A DNA stretch of 64,000 nucleotides, from the NCBI GenBank assembly GCA_015233465.1, contig JADFXP010000009.1, forward strand, positions 1 through 64,000, written 5' to 3'. Position 1 is the first letter of the stretch. Each line of letters starts with the position of its first letter. The position numbers and the translations under genes were made by a program. Under the pieces are notes generated by a model. It saw nothing but the letters and a program-made list of their open reading frames with translations, made no database searches and was not told the origin of the DNA. This document shows, piece by piece, positions 53,891 through 61,748 of this stretch. The DNA is from Candidatus Magnetominusculus dajiuhuensis (lineage in GTDB: Bacteria; Nitrospirota; Thermodesulfovibrionia; Thermodesulfovibrionales; Magnetobacteriaceae).

Positions 53891-54586
53891 TTGGGTAAAG
53901 TAATCAAGTGCTTTATATTTGTTATCCTCTTTATTATATTTAGTATAAATCCCAATGTTAATGCAACGATTGATGCAGTATGTGCAGAGCCGCAGACAGG
54001 TATAGAGATGGTCTTTGTCAAGGGTGGAAGCTATGTGATGGGAGATGGTTCAATAAAGAGTGTGGGAGATTTTTATATAGGGAAGTATGAGGTCACACAG
54101 GGGCAGTGGAGGAAGATAACAGGTAATAATCCTTCTAACTTTAGCAGATGCGGGGATAACTGCCCTGTAGAAAGGATAAGCTGGAATGATGTGCAGGGAT
54201 TTATTAGAGAGTTGAATAGATTAACGGATGGGAAATACCGACTGCCGACAGAGGCGGAGTGGGAGTATGCCTGCCGAAGCGGAGGTAATGTTGAGGAATA
54301 TTCAGGGAGTAATAATATTGATGATGTAGCGTGGTATGTAGATAATTCAAGGAAAAAGACGCATCAAGCAGGTACGAAGTCACCAAATGGGCTTGGGATA
54401 TATGATATGAGCGGGAATGTTTGGGAGTGGACAGAGGATAGATGGGATAGCTCAAGTGATAGACGTGTATTTAAGGGGGGCGGATGGTATGGAGATGCTG
54501 AACTATCACGTTGTGCTTGGCGGGACGGTGTTACGGCTGATGATCGTGATTTTGGGTTGGGGTTTAGGGTTGTGAGGGGAGAGTGA
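53891..54586 (+). CDS. Exported FGE/SUMF1-fold protein
   Basis: 231 residues, TTG start with AGGGAGGG upstream, signal peptide (CFIFVILFIIFSINPNVNA). FGE-sulfatase fold: GIEMVFVKGGSYVMGDG, FYIGKYEVTQGQWRKITG, RLPTEAEWEYACRSGG, DMSGNVWEWTEDRW, GFRVVRG. True formylglycine-generating activity is not implied; many such proteins are binding proteins with this C-type-lectin-like fold. It lies 5' of reverse transcriptase genes, but see the rejected DGR reading. Confidence 0.85.
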   Translation: MGKVIKCFIFVILFIIFSINPNVNATIDAVCAEPQTGIEMVFVKGGSYVMGDGSIKSVGDFYIGKYEVTQGQWRKITGNNPSNFSRCGDNCPVERISWNDVQGFIRELNRLTDGKYRLPTEAEWEYACRSGGNVEEYSGSNNIDDVAWYVDNSRKKTHQAGTKSPNGLGIYDMSGNVWEWTEDRWDSSSDRRVFKGGGWYGDAELSRCAWRDGVTADDRDFGLGFRVVRGE

Positions 54587-54915
54587 GGGGATTTATGATT
54601 TATGATTTAAAATTGGAAATTAATGTCTGACTCTAATTATCGACCCAGGAAATATTGTCTTTGATGATAAAAAAATGATAATTTGTTGTTATATAGTGAA
54701 AATAAGAAAAAAATCCCTGATGTGTCATCAAATTGTCACTATGAATATGTTATAGTAAATTTTAACATTAAAGATGATAGGTTTAAATATTAGTTAGCAG
54801 TTTAGGAAAAATAATTGGCGATAAGTATCATTTAATTTATGGTGCTGGTAAGAGATTAGTTCCCTGAATATAGAAATTATAATATTGTTTTAAGTAAAAA
54901 AGGATACTGATAAAA
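54587..54915 (+). other. 329-nt AT-rich gap upstream of the reverse transcriptase pair
   Basis: No credible gene. It contains a loose promoter-like TTGTCA with an AT-rich -10 about 160 nt before the first RT gene. Base composition shifts here from the neighbouring genes to very AT-rich, marking the left border of the defence island. An upstream RNA element cannot be excluded. Confidence 0.5.
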
Positions 54916-56286
54916 ATGTTAGATCAATCTTTTTCAGTTAATAATTTTAGAAAAATTTTTGATATAGAAAATAGAAAAGGCATATTTCCTAAATATGATT
55001 TTCTTAATGAAGTTAGAGAAATAACAAAAGAAATTAAACAGTGTAATGTTGAAATTAATGATAAAAAGAAATATATAAAAACAAGCGATATAGAAGAATT
55101 ACGCAAAAAAAAAGATGAGCTATTAGTGAAAAAAGAAAATGTACTTACATCTGAACTACAAAATTTGAGTGAGAAAGTGACTACTTCAAGTTATAATATA
55201 GATCTTAAAATATTAAATATTCCTAATAGTAAACCAATTTATACAGTTGAGAAATTACCAGAACATTTTTTTGTAATGAAGCAGTTGCAGTATAATGTTT
55301 CTAAGGCTTTTGGTGTCAAACAATCAAATAGGAATAATATTGTGAGTCAAGTAAAAATTTTGTTAAGTGATGGATTTCCTAAATGTGTATTGAGAACTGA
55401 TATTGAAGATTTTTATGAGAGTATTCCACACGACAAACTATTTGAAAGAATTTTTGGAGATAACCTTTTGACTCCGTTGTCAAAAAAATTGCTTAAACAT
55501 ATTATAGATCAATATAAATTATTGTCAGGAAATGTAAAGGGAATTCCAAGAGGTATTGGTGTAAGTGCGTATCTGTCTGAACTTTATATGAGAAATATTG
55601 ATAATGCAATTATGTCGTTGAAAGGTGTTACATACTATGCAAGATATGTTGACGATATAATTATTATTTTTACTCCTTCTACAAGTGAAAAAGATTGTTT
55701 TTCTGAAGTATTGGAAGATCATTATATTGGTATGATCAAAGAAATCATTGAAACTAAATATAATTTATTATTAAATAAAAGTAAAACAGTATTTCAAGAT
55801 ATGACTAAAAAACAAGATAATAAGCAAATAAATTATTTAGGTTATATGTTTATGGTTCATAATTTCAAGTTAACAGTTTGGTTATCTTCTAAAAAGATGG
55901 ATAAATATAAAAACAGAATAGTTTTAGCCTTTAAGGCTTTTTTATCCCGATATAATGTAACAGAAAAAAAGTCAAGAAGATTACTTTTAAAGCGAATTAG
56001 ATTTCTAACAACCAACACTCGCCTTAAAAATAATAAAGATAATATTATGGTAGGTATTTATTTTTCTAATAGACATTTAGATGATCACTCACATATAAAA
56101 GAGTTGGATGATACATTAAAAGAACAAATTAAAAAATTAAGTACAACAATAAATAAAGATATATATGACAAAATTAAAGGTCAATTGATAAAGTATAGTT
56201 TCCAAAATGGATTTAAGGAAAAAAAGTTCTCTCCTTTTACAACGAAAGAATTAACTGAGATCGTGAAGGTATGGCAAAACGTATAA
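54916..56286 (+). CDS. Reverse transcriptase of a putative DRT type 3 system (Drt3a-like)
   Basis: 456 residues, strongly Lys/Ile/Asn-rich. RT motifs: motif A RTDIEDFYESIPHDKL (Asp162), motif B KGIPRGIGVSAYLSELYM, motif C YYARYVDDIIIIF (YVDD at 244-247). It is not a group II intron or DGR enzyme (no maturase domain, no IGxxxSQ). Two adjacent RTs of different type overlapping by 16 nt is the layout of DRT3, where the first belongs to group UG3. Assignment is by architecture and motifs; a profile search is needed for proof. Codon use is more AT-rich than the flanks, suggesting transfer. Confidence 0.78.
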   Translation: MLDQSFSVNNFRKIFDIENRKGIFPKYDFLNEVREITKEIKQCNVEINDKKKYIKTSDIEELRKKKDELLVKKENVLTSELQNLSEKVTTSSYNIDLKILNIPNSKPIYTVEKLPEHFFVMKQLQYNVSKAFGVKQSNRNNIVSQVKILLSDGFPKCVLRTDIEDFYESIPHDKLFERIFGDNLLTPLSKKLLKHIIDQYKLLSGNVKGIPRGIGVSAYLSELYMRNIDNAIMSLKGVTYYARYVDDIIIIFTPSTSEKDCFSEVLEDHYIGMIKEIIETKYNLLLNKSKTVFQDMTKKQDNKQINYLGYMFMVHNFKLTVWLSSKKMDKYKNRIVLAFKAFLSRYNVTEKKSRRLLLKRIRFLTTNTRLKNNKDNIMVGIYFSNRHLDDHSHIKELDDTLKEQIKKLSTTINKDIYDKIKGQLIKYSFQNGFKEKKFSPFTTKELTEIVKVWQNV

Positions 56287-58313
56287 TAAATCATAAGAAA
56301 AAACTAATAACTAATAAGAGGGAAAGGGTTATTCTTTCAGAGATACTGCCATATGAACTTCCTGTAACATTTTCTAACAGACATTTATATAATTTCTTAA
56401 TTAAAAATAAAATCGAAATTAAAAAAGGTATAATTAAATTTGATCAAAATAATGGTGCCTTAAAACATATTATTAAGCTACTTTTTGGGTTACAAAAAGA
56501 TTATTGTTTTCAATCAATTCCTAATAAAACTTATAAAACTGTTCCTTTTAATTATAAAATATTACATAAAGAAGCAGATTTTAGAGAATTATCCATAATT
56601 CATCCCTTAAATCAGTTAGTTTTAATAGATTTTTATGAAAAGTACAAAGAAATGATCATCTACTATTGCAATATAAGTCCGTTTTCTATTAGAAAACCAA
56701 GTAAGGTTGCTAAATTCATTTATTATAAAGATAAAACACATAGAGAGAGCTTAGACAATGAACACAAAATAGTTGAAAAATATGGTAATGAGTATGAGAG
56801 TTTAAGGAGTTTTTTTGTATATAAAGATTATAGTAACATTTATAAGTTTTATGAGTCCTATAGGTATCATAGATGTGAAAAAAAATATGATAAGCTCTTT
56901 AAATTTGATATTGCAAGATGTTTTGATAGCATATATACACATTCAATTTCATGGTCATTGCTTAACAAAGCGATCGTGAAAGATAATATTAATAAATCAA
57001 TAAATACTTTTGGCGGTTATTTTGATAACTTTATGCAAAATCATAATTATGGTGAAACAAATGGAATCATAATTGGCCCTGAGTTCTCAAGATTATTTGC
57101 TGAGGTGATTCTTCAAAAAATTGATATAATTGTGTTTGGTCTTTTAAAAGCAAAAAAATATACGCATAAAAGAGACTACGAAATATTTAGATATATTGAT
57201 GACTTCTTTATATTTTATAATGATGAAAATATCAAAGATGATATAGTAAAAATATATAAGATACAATTGACTGATTATAATTTTTATTTGAATGAGTCTA
57301 AAAATAAAATGTTTGACAGGCCTATAATTACTGAAATAACAATTGTTAAGCAACAAATATCTGATTTGCTTAATAATAACTTTAATTTTAAAACTACTGA
57401 AAAACTTAAAACAGATATTGACGCAGACCTTGAAGCAGAAGATAATATTGTATCGGAATACTCATTTTATATTAACTCTAATAATTTAATTTCGAGGTTT
57501 AAAGCAATTATCAAGACAGCAAATATTGATTCTAAGGAAATTTTAAATTATACATTTTCAATAATTGATCGAAAAGTATTAAAGCTCATAGAAAATTATA
57601 TAAAAATTGAAGATATTAGGAAATATGAATCTAAAATTACAAAAGCAATTATAGAAATTCTTGATTATATTTTTTTCTTATATTCTGCATCTCCAAGAGT
57701 AAGTTTTACTATAAAGCTTTGTAGTATCTTAAATAACATAATTGTATTTTCGTTAAAAAGAGGTAAATTAAATTTTGATAATAAGCATTTAATAACCAAG
57801 AAAATATATGATGAGATTTCGTTGATATTAAGTAAGAGTGTATTCTCTGAGTATACTCAAGTTGAAACATTATATTTACTTATAACTCTAAGAGAGCTTG
57901 GTAAAGAATATAGAATTGATGAAATAGTTTTGTGTGAATATTTTAACATTGATTTTAATAAACCAAATTACAAGAATTTGAATTATTTATCTATTACTGT
58001 ATTATTATTCTATATTGCTGAAAAGGTAAGGTATAATAAAACTAGAGAATTTTTAAAAGACTGTATTAAGCAGAAGTTTGAAGAAGTCAGCAAAGATAAC
58101 AGACTTAAAACGACAGAATTAACGCTTTTGCTTTTTGATCTTTTGGTTTGTCCGTATTTAGATCAATCTTATAAAAAAGAACTTTTGTCTTTTTATGGAA
58201 TTGAACAATTTCAACCAGAAATTATTAATAAGGAAAATTATTGGTTTACACAGTGGACTAATTTTAAATTTGGAAAAGAACTTGACGCAAAAAAGAGTAA
58301 AGAGGTATACTAA
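56271..58313 (+). CDS. Second reverse transcriptase of the putative DRT type 3 system (Drt3b-like)
   Basis: 680 residues. RT motifs: motif A LFKFDIARCFDSIYTHSISW (Asp213), motif B NGIIIGPEFSRLFAEVILQKID, motif C IFRYIDDFFIFYND (YIDD at 308-311). The C-terminal 330 residues are all-helical with no known nuclease, as in Abi-type/UG RTs. The first 110 residues form an extra N-terminal part. Size and pairing fit Drt3b (group UG8). Start overlaps the first RT, so both are made together, and a candidate ncRNA follows the stop directly. Confidence 0.78.
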   Translation: MAKRIINHKKKLITNKRERVILSEILPYELPVTFSNRHLYNFLIKNKIEIKKGIIKFDQNNGALKHIIKLLFGLQKDYCFQSIPNKTYKTVPFNYKILHKEADFRELSIIHPLNQLVLIDFYEKYKEMIIYYCNISPFSIRKPSKVAKFIYYKDKTHRESLDNEHKIVEKYGNEYESLRSFFVYKDYSNIYKFYESYRYHRCEKKYDKLFKFDIARCFDSIYTHSISWSLLNKAIVKDNINKSINTFGGYFDNFMQNHNYGETNGIIIGPEFSRLFAEVILQKIDIIVFGLLKAKKYTHKRDYEIFRYIDDFFIFYNDENIKDDIVKIYKIQLTDYNFYLNESKNKMFDRPIITEITIVKQQISDLLNNNFNFKTTEKLKTDIDADLEAEDNIVSEYSFYINSNNLISRFKAIIKTANIDSKEILNYTFSIIDRKVLKLIENYIKIEDIRKYESKITKAIIEILDYIFFLYSASPRVSFTIKLCSILNNIIVFSLKRGKLNFDNKHLITKKIYDEISLILSKSVFSEYTQVETLYLLITLRELGKEYRIDEIVLCEYFNIDFNKPNYKNLNYLSITVLLFYIAEKVRYNKTREFLKDCIKQKFEEVSKDNRLKTTELTLLLFDLLVCPYLDQSYKKELLSFYGIEQFQPEIINKENYWFTQWTNFKFGKELDAKKSKEVY

Positions 58314-58419
58314 AAAATACGCTCAACTCGTCTTTTGTACCACACACTAGCGTTTGTTTGAAATTATATACATTGAAATCAAGCTGAAAAGCAGTTTCGA
58401 CGGGGGCTGCTTTGTTTTT
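58314..58419 (+). ncRNA. Candidate DRT3 non-coding RNA with ACACAC tract and terminator
   Basis: Just past the second RT stop, ACGCT (58319-58323) pairs with AGCGT (58349-58353) and closes a 25-nt loop whose 3' side is ACCACACACT (ACACAC at 58342-58347). About 35 nt later AAAGCAG (58388-58394) pairs with CTGCTTT (58407-58413), followed by GTTTTT, an intrinsic terminator. A short structured, terminated RNA next to the RT pair is what DRT3 should have. I recall, without being able to check, reports that DRT3 makes dinucleotide-repeat DNA using an AC-repeat RNA template. The 5' end is undefined. Confidence 0.5.
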
Positions 58420-58489
58420 ATCTTTCTATAAATTGTATAAATTGAAATTAAATCGGGAGCAGTACAAAAGGGACAACAGTTTGGGGACA

Positions 58490-58509
58490 TTAACCGGGGA
58501 CAGACACTC
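58490..58509. repeat. Short dispersed repeat, copy 1
   Basis: TTAACCGGGGACAGACACTC; the same 20 bases recur at 59182-59201 and, with a few changes, at 60058-60077. Weaker relatives (GTGACAGATACTCTTTA) lie at 58561 and 60571. The motif flanks the dead and live toxin-antitoxin genes and may mark past rearrangements. Confidence 0.8.
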
Positions 58510-58618
58510 ATTTAAATCCATAATCGGTTAATTGCGGACAAACACTGGATTACTTAATCTGTGACAGATACTCTTTATTCCTTAGTTAGGAAATTAGCAT
58601 CTGATTCCGCTTGTAAAC

Positions 58619-58903
58619 CTACACCAATTTAAGTCGAAGTTCACGACCGATAAGTGCTGCGGCGCGTTGCAGCGTTTCAATGGTCACATTACCCTTTGCC
58701 TTGAGAATACGGTCAACCTGCGTGCAGCATGTGTGCATGAGTTCTGCCATTTCCAGCTTGGTAGTTCCCTACTTGCGCATTTCCTCAGCAATCTGCCACG
58801 AAATTAAGCGCGTAACAGCCTCAGCCTTAGCTGACTCGTAAATGCTTTCCTCGTGCAGAAAGTCATTAAGCGTTGATCCTAAATGTTTATTTTTTTTACT
58901 CAT
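58619..58903 (-). pseudogene. HigA-like antitoxin pseudogene with an amber stop
   Basis: Reading 95 codons from the ATG at 58903 gives MSKKNKHLGSTLNDFLHEE...WQIAEEMRK, an in-frame TAG at 58769-58771, then GTTKLEMAELMHTCCTQVDRILKAKGNVTIETLQRAAALIGRELRLKLV. The second half is an XRE helix-turn-helix of HigA type. GC content is above that of the neighbours. The ATG overlaps the end of the toxin remnant, the normal higBA order. Confidence 0.75.
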
Positions 58904-58992
58904 TCGCAACCTTCAACATTTGTTTGCGCGCTAATTCAAGGCACGTCCTTTGGTGATCTATGTTTTTGTTTGATAAAGCCGTGTAAAACTAT
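58896..58992 (-). pseudogene. HigB-like toxin remnant, frameshifted
   Basis: The minus strand encodes IVLHGFIKQKHRSPKD and, after a frame change, LELARKQMLKVANE then stop. This is the C-terminal end of the HigB/Gp49 toxin family (LHGFxKKxxKTP...A..R). The 5' part is missing. Confidence 0.65.
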
Positions 58993-59008
58993 AAGCTGTC
59001 CCAAATTA

Positions 59009-59174
59009 CTATAACAATTTTATTATATCATCCTTGCTCAATCCAGTTTGATGTAATATATCAAGCAGTGTTCCTTAAGCAAGTTCACTATGTATTGGGA
59101 CGATAGTTTTAAAGGTCTTATCTTTTTTATGCTTAATTAGTGAAACGTGTCTGCCCTTTTGCCTTACCTCTATA
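59009..59174 (-). pseudogene. HicA remnant, truncated copy
   Basis: Minus strand: KDKTFKTIVPIHSELA, stop TAA, GTLLDILHQTGLSKDDIIKLL. This is the C-terminal half of a HicA toxin with a nonsense codon where Lys is expected. The block 58996-59174 is about 95% identical to 60101-60278, so it arose by duplication of the hicA pseudogene downstream. Confidence 0.75.
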
Positions 59175-59181
59175 GGGACGA

Positions 59182-59201
59182 TTAACCGGGGACAGACACT
59201 C
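59182..59201. repeat. Short dispersed repeat, copy 2
   Basis: Identical over 20 bases to the copy at 58490-58509. It begins seven bases past the end of the duplicated hicA block. Between here and the hicAB operator I see only AT-rich sequence with an inverted relative of the motif near 59320-59365. Confidence 0.8.
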
Positions 59202-59404
59202 TTTAATTCAAATTAATGAATTAACTGGATGGTTCTCAACGACTGTGCTCGGCATTTGAAAATGAACGAATGTATTGAAAGACATTTATGATTTTGATAT
59301 AGAGTAATTAGCGGCACTAAATTAGTGTCTGTTGTCAGTTACCTAATTATCCGTCCCCAATTACCCATATTCGTTTTTTAAAATGCAATAATTATTCTAT
59401 TTCC

Positions 59405-59428
59405 TTATACAATATATATATTGTATAA
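59405..59428 (+). promoter_or_regulatory. hicAB operator: 24-bp palindrome over the -10 box
   Basis: Perfect palindrome with arms TTATACAATATA and its complement, overlapping TATAAT (59424-59429). The hicA ATG lies 7 nt downstream, so the mRNA would be almost leaderless. The XRE domain of the downstream HicB is the likely binder. Confidence 0.7.
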
Positions 59429-59435
59429 TAGTTTA

Positions 59436-59615
59436 ATGTCAGGTAAACAATTAATTAAATTATTATATAAAGAAGGTTGGAAATTGGATAGGGTGATCGG
59501 AAGTCATTATATTATGGTGAAAGATGAAAAGACCTTGTCTGTACCAGTTCATAGTAATAAAGATTTAAGTAAAGGATTATTACATTCCCTAATGAAGCAA
59601 GGAGGTTTGAAATGA
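59436..59615 (+). CDS. hicA: HicA-family mRNA interferase toxin
   Basis: 59 residues from the ATG at 59436. HicA dsRBD-like fold: MSGKQLIKLLYKEGWKLDRVIGSHYIMVKD, catalytic His in GSHYIM, and SVPVHSNKDLSKGLLHSLMKQGG. Normal length for the family. A TTG at 59421 lies inside the operator and is an unlikely start. Overlaps hicB by four bases. Confidence 0.9.
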   Translation: MSGKQLIKLLYKEGWKLDRVIGSHYIMVKDEKTLSVPVHSNKDLSKGLLHSLMKQGGLK

Positions 59616-60043
59616 AAATAAAATATCCAGCTAAGATTAAATATAGCGCTTCTGATGATTCTTATTTAGTTGAATTTCCTGACCTTCCTGGTTGTCTTAC
59701 TGAAGGCTCAAATTTGGAAGAAGCTAAGATAAACGCGGCAGAAGCGTTAACAGGTTATCTTGCATCTATATTTGAACGAAATCTGAAAATTCCTGAACCT
59801 TCTATTCTCAAGGGAAGAAACATCTTTCAGGTTGAGCCAGAACGAAAAGTTTCAATTCCTATATATTTAAAGATGCAAAGGGATACTAAAAAGCTCTCTC
59901 AAAGTGATGTTGCAAAAGTCTTAGGTATCTCTTATCAGGCGTATCAACGCCTTGAAAAACCTGGGAGGAGTAATCCTACCTTAAAAACTCTTGAGAGACT
60001 CGCTAAAGTATTTGGGCAGGAACTTTATCTTGATTTTGCGTAA
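59612..60043 (+). CDS. hicB: HicB-family antitoxin with XRE DNA-binding domain
   Basis: 143 residues. N-terminal HicB domain (IKYSASDDSYLVEFPDLPGCLTEGSNLEEAKINAAEALTGYL), C-terminal helix-turn-helix (RDTKKLSQSDVAKVLGISYQAYQRLEKPGRSNPTLKTLERLAKVFG). Neutralises HicA and represses the operon. Intact and overlapping its toxin, so this pair is probably functional. Confidence 0.92.
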   Translation: MKIKYPAKIKYSASDDSYLVEFPDLPGCLTEGSNLEEAKINAAEALTGYLASIFERNLKIPEPSILKGRNIFQVEPERKVSIPIYLKMQRDTKKLSQSDVAKVLGISYQAYQRLEKPGRSNPTLKTLERLAKVFGQELYLDFA

Positions 60044-60057
60044 TGGTAATTGGGACT

Positions 60058-60077
60058 TTAACCGGGGATAAACATTC
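60058..60077. repeat. Short dispersed repeat, diverged copy 3
   Basis: TTAACCGGGGATAAACATTC, three differences from the copies at 58490 and 59182. It directly follows the live hicAB pair and precedes the second duplicated hicA block. Confidence 0.6.
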
Positions 60078-60113
60078 TTTACATTTTTTGTAAATAGTGT
60101 CTGTTCCAAATTA

Positions 60114-60340
60114 CTATAACAATTTTATTATATCATCCTTGCTCAATCCAGTTTGATGTAATATATCAAGCAGTGTTCCTTAAGCAAGTTACTATGTATT
60201 GTGATGATAGTTCTAAAGGTCTTATCTTGTGTCTGCTTAATTAGTGAAACGTGGCTGCCCTTTTGCCTTACCTCTATAAACCCAGACTTTTTTAAAGCTG
60301 ATAATAATTGTTTGCCTGAAATGATAGGGAGCTTAGGCAT
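60114..60340 (-). pseudogene. hicA pseudogene, frameshifted, paired with a HicB gene
   Basis: The minus strand starts MPKLPIISGKQLLSALKKSGFIEVRQKGSHVSLIKQTQDKTFRTIITIHS, a good HicA N-terminus including the catalytic His. One missing base relative to the copy at 59009-59174 then shifts the frame and gives an aberrant end (stop near 60143). The original frame continues GTLLDILHQTGLSKDDIIKLL and also carries the shared TAA. The toxin is therefore dead twice over. Start overlaps the HicB gene. Confidence 0.78.
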
Positions 60341-60548
60341 TGGCTATCTCAACTGTTGTCCAATAAGATTTTGAAGTTTCAGAGGGTAGATCATCAAGCC
60401 CAAAACTCTCTATATATAATTCAATAGCCTCCTTGATGTTTGATTGGGCAAGTTCAAGGGTCTCTCCTTGTGTTGTAACATCTAACTCAAGACATCTTGC
60501 CACAAAGAATTTGTCTTCTTTATGTATAGATACGATAAATGATTTCAT
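60333..60548 (-). CDS. HicB-like antitoxin, orphaned
   Basis: 71 residues. HicB fold: FIVSIHKEDKFFVARCLELDVTTQGETLELAQSNIKEAIELYIESFG. No DNA-binding domain. Its HicA partner downstream is a pseudogene, so it is retained without its toxin. Eight bases overlap the hicA start. Confidence 0.82.
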   Translation of the reverse strand: MKSFIVSIHKEDKFFVARCLELDVTTQGETLELAQSNIKEAIELYIESFGLDDLPSETSKSYWTTVEIANA

Positions 60549-60599
60549 TTAGCCTCCATATTTAATCGGTGTGACAGATACTCTTTACTTTTTTGTTAG

Positions 60600-60653
60600 G
60601 TAGGGGGGCAGGTCTTGTGCCTGCCCTTAGGGTAACCACAAGGGTTACCCCTA
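60600..60653. repeat. REP-like element with two nested hairpins
   Basis: Starts GTAGGGG and ends ACCCCTA (outer stem). Inside are GGGCAGG/CCTGCCC with a 7-nt loop and GGGTAACC/GGTTACCC with a 5-nt loop. The GTAG head resembles the palindrome at 29081-29122. Lies against the 3' end of the patatin gene, where it may also stop transcription. Confidence 0.75.
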
Positions 60654-60657
60654 ATAT

Positions 60658-61659
60658 TTATTTAATAGCCTTCACCCCGTCCTTATACCCCTGCTCAATA
60701 GACTGTGTCAGTGATTTTTTCGTAAAATCAGTAGCCATTGAAAGCAGCTCAGGTTTTGCTGGTGTGATAGTTGTAATTTTATGAATCTTTTTATGTCCCA
60801 TCAGTTCAGTGAATGCTGGGTTAGTGCGAATCTTGCTCTCTTTTGGGAGTTCTTTGTCCATTTTATGAACCATATCAATGGATGAATTGTAGAATTTAAA
60901 TAATTTCTTATCATGAGATAATTTATTCTCAAAACGCATCTGCGTCATTCTATTAGAAACATCATTCATGTTTCTAGGCACATGACCTTTTTGCGGAAAT
61001 AACTCTATTACGATAAGTTCACGCTGTACATCATTTGCTACGTCTTCTATTTTTTCCAGCAGATTAATGGCTTGACTTAGCGGAGTATTTGAAAATAACC
61101 CGCCGTCCCAATAATACTTATTATCTACCTTAGTAAATGGAAATGATGGAGGCAAAGACCCGCTTGCAATGATCTCATCAAAGGTGATCTTTTTATTATA
61201 ATTATCAAATTCCTTTAATTCCCCAGTCTCAATATTTATTGCAGTTATTCCTACTAATGGAGTCCCGCTGTTGAGTTTATTTATATCTATTAGTGAATCT
61301 AAAGTTGAATAAAGCGGGAACATATCACTATAACTGGTTGCAAAAAATGGGAAGAAATAAAGCGCCATATTTGGATTATACATCCCTGGATTACTTAATT
61401 GAGGAATAAATTTTTGAATCTCATCTGGTATAAATGGTAAATCAATGGCAGTTAATTTATCCCATAATTTCCCTAGTGAGGTCACTGGATCATCAATGCC
61501 GCCAGCAACCACTGCTGCAGAAATTGCCCCTATTGAGACTCCAGTGACTACGTCTAATTCAAAATCCTTTTGCTCAAATAAAGCCTTTATAACTCCATAT
61601 TCATACGCCCCTAATGCCCCGCCGCCTTGAAGTACTAACGCCGTAAGTTTATCTTTCAT
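60658..61659 (-). CDS. Patatin-like phospholipase / lipid acyl hydrolase
   Basis: 333 residues. Oxyanion loop LVLQGGGALGAYEYG, nucleophile Ser42 in GVSIG, catalytic Asp185 in YYWDGGLFSNTPL: the complete patatin dyad. Hydrolyses acyl esters of membrane lipids; some relatives are CBASS effectors, but no cyclase gene is near. A housekeeping lipase is the simpler reading. Confidence 0.92.
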   Translation of the reverse strand: MKDKLTALVLQGGGALGAYEYGVIKALFEQKDFELDVVTGVSIGAISAAVVAGGIDDPVTSLGKLWDKLTAIDLPFIPDEIQKFIPQLSNPGMYNPNMALYFFPFFATSYSDMFPLYSTLDSLIDINKLNSGTPLVGITAINIETGELKEFDNYNKKITFDEIIASGSLPPSFPFTKVDNKYYWDGGLFSNTPLSQAINLLEKIEDVANDVQRELIVIELFPQKGHVPRNMNDVSNRMTQMRFENKLSHDKKLFKFYNSSIDMVHKMDKELPKESKIRTNPAFTELMGHKKIHKITTITPAKPELLSMATDFTKKSLTQSIEQGYKDGVKAIK

Positions 61660-61748
61660 AGTGATTCTTCCTCTAAATTAAGTTAGATAATATTGTATAA
61701 TAATATATAACAAGTGATTTTATCAATTGGAAATGAAGGAAATGTTGT

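Noticed and set aside
53891-58313. Diversity-generating retroelement: FGE/C-lectin-fold protein followed by reverse transcriptases
   Set aside because: The target-like fold is suggestive, but neither RT has DGR features (no IGxxxSQ, wrong size), there are two RTs, and I found no template/variable repeat pair with A-specific changes near the FGE C-terminus.
54916-58313. Group II intron or retron
   Set aside because: No maturase or HNH domain, no intron domain V, and no retron msr/msd layout. Two overlapping RT genes with helical C-termini fit the defence RTs better.
60658-61659. Patatin as a CBASS effector
   Set aside because: No cyclic-nucleotide synthase (CD-NTase), Cap2 or Cap3 genes lie near, and the protein has no extra sensing domain.
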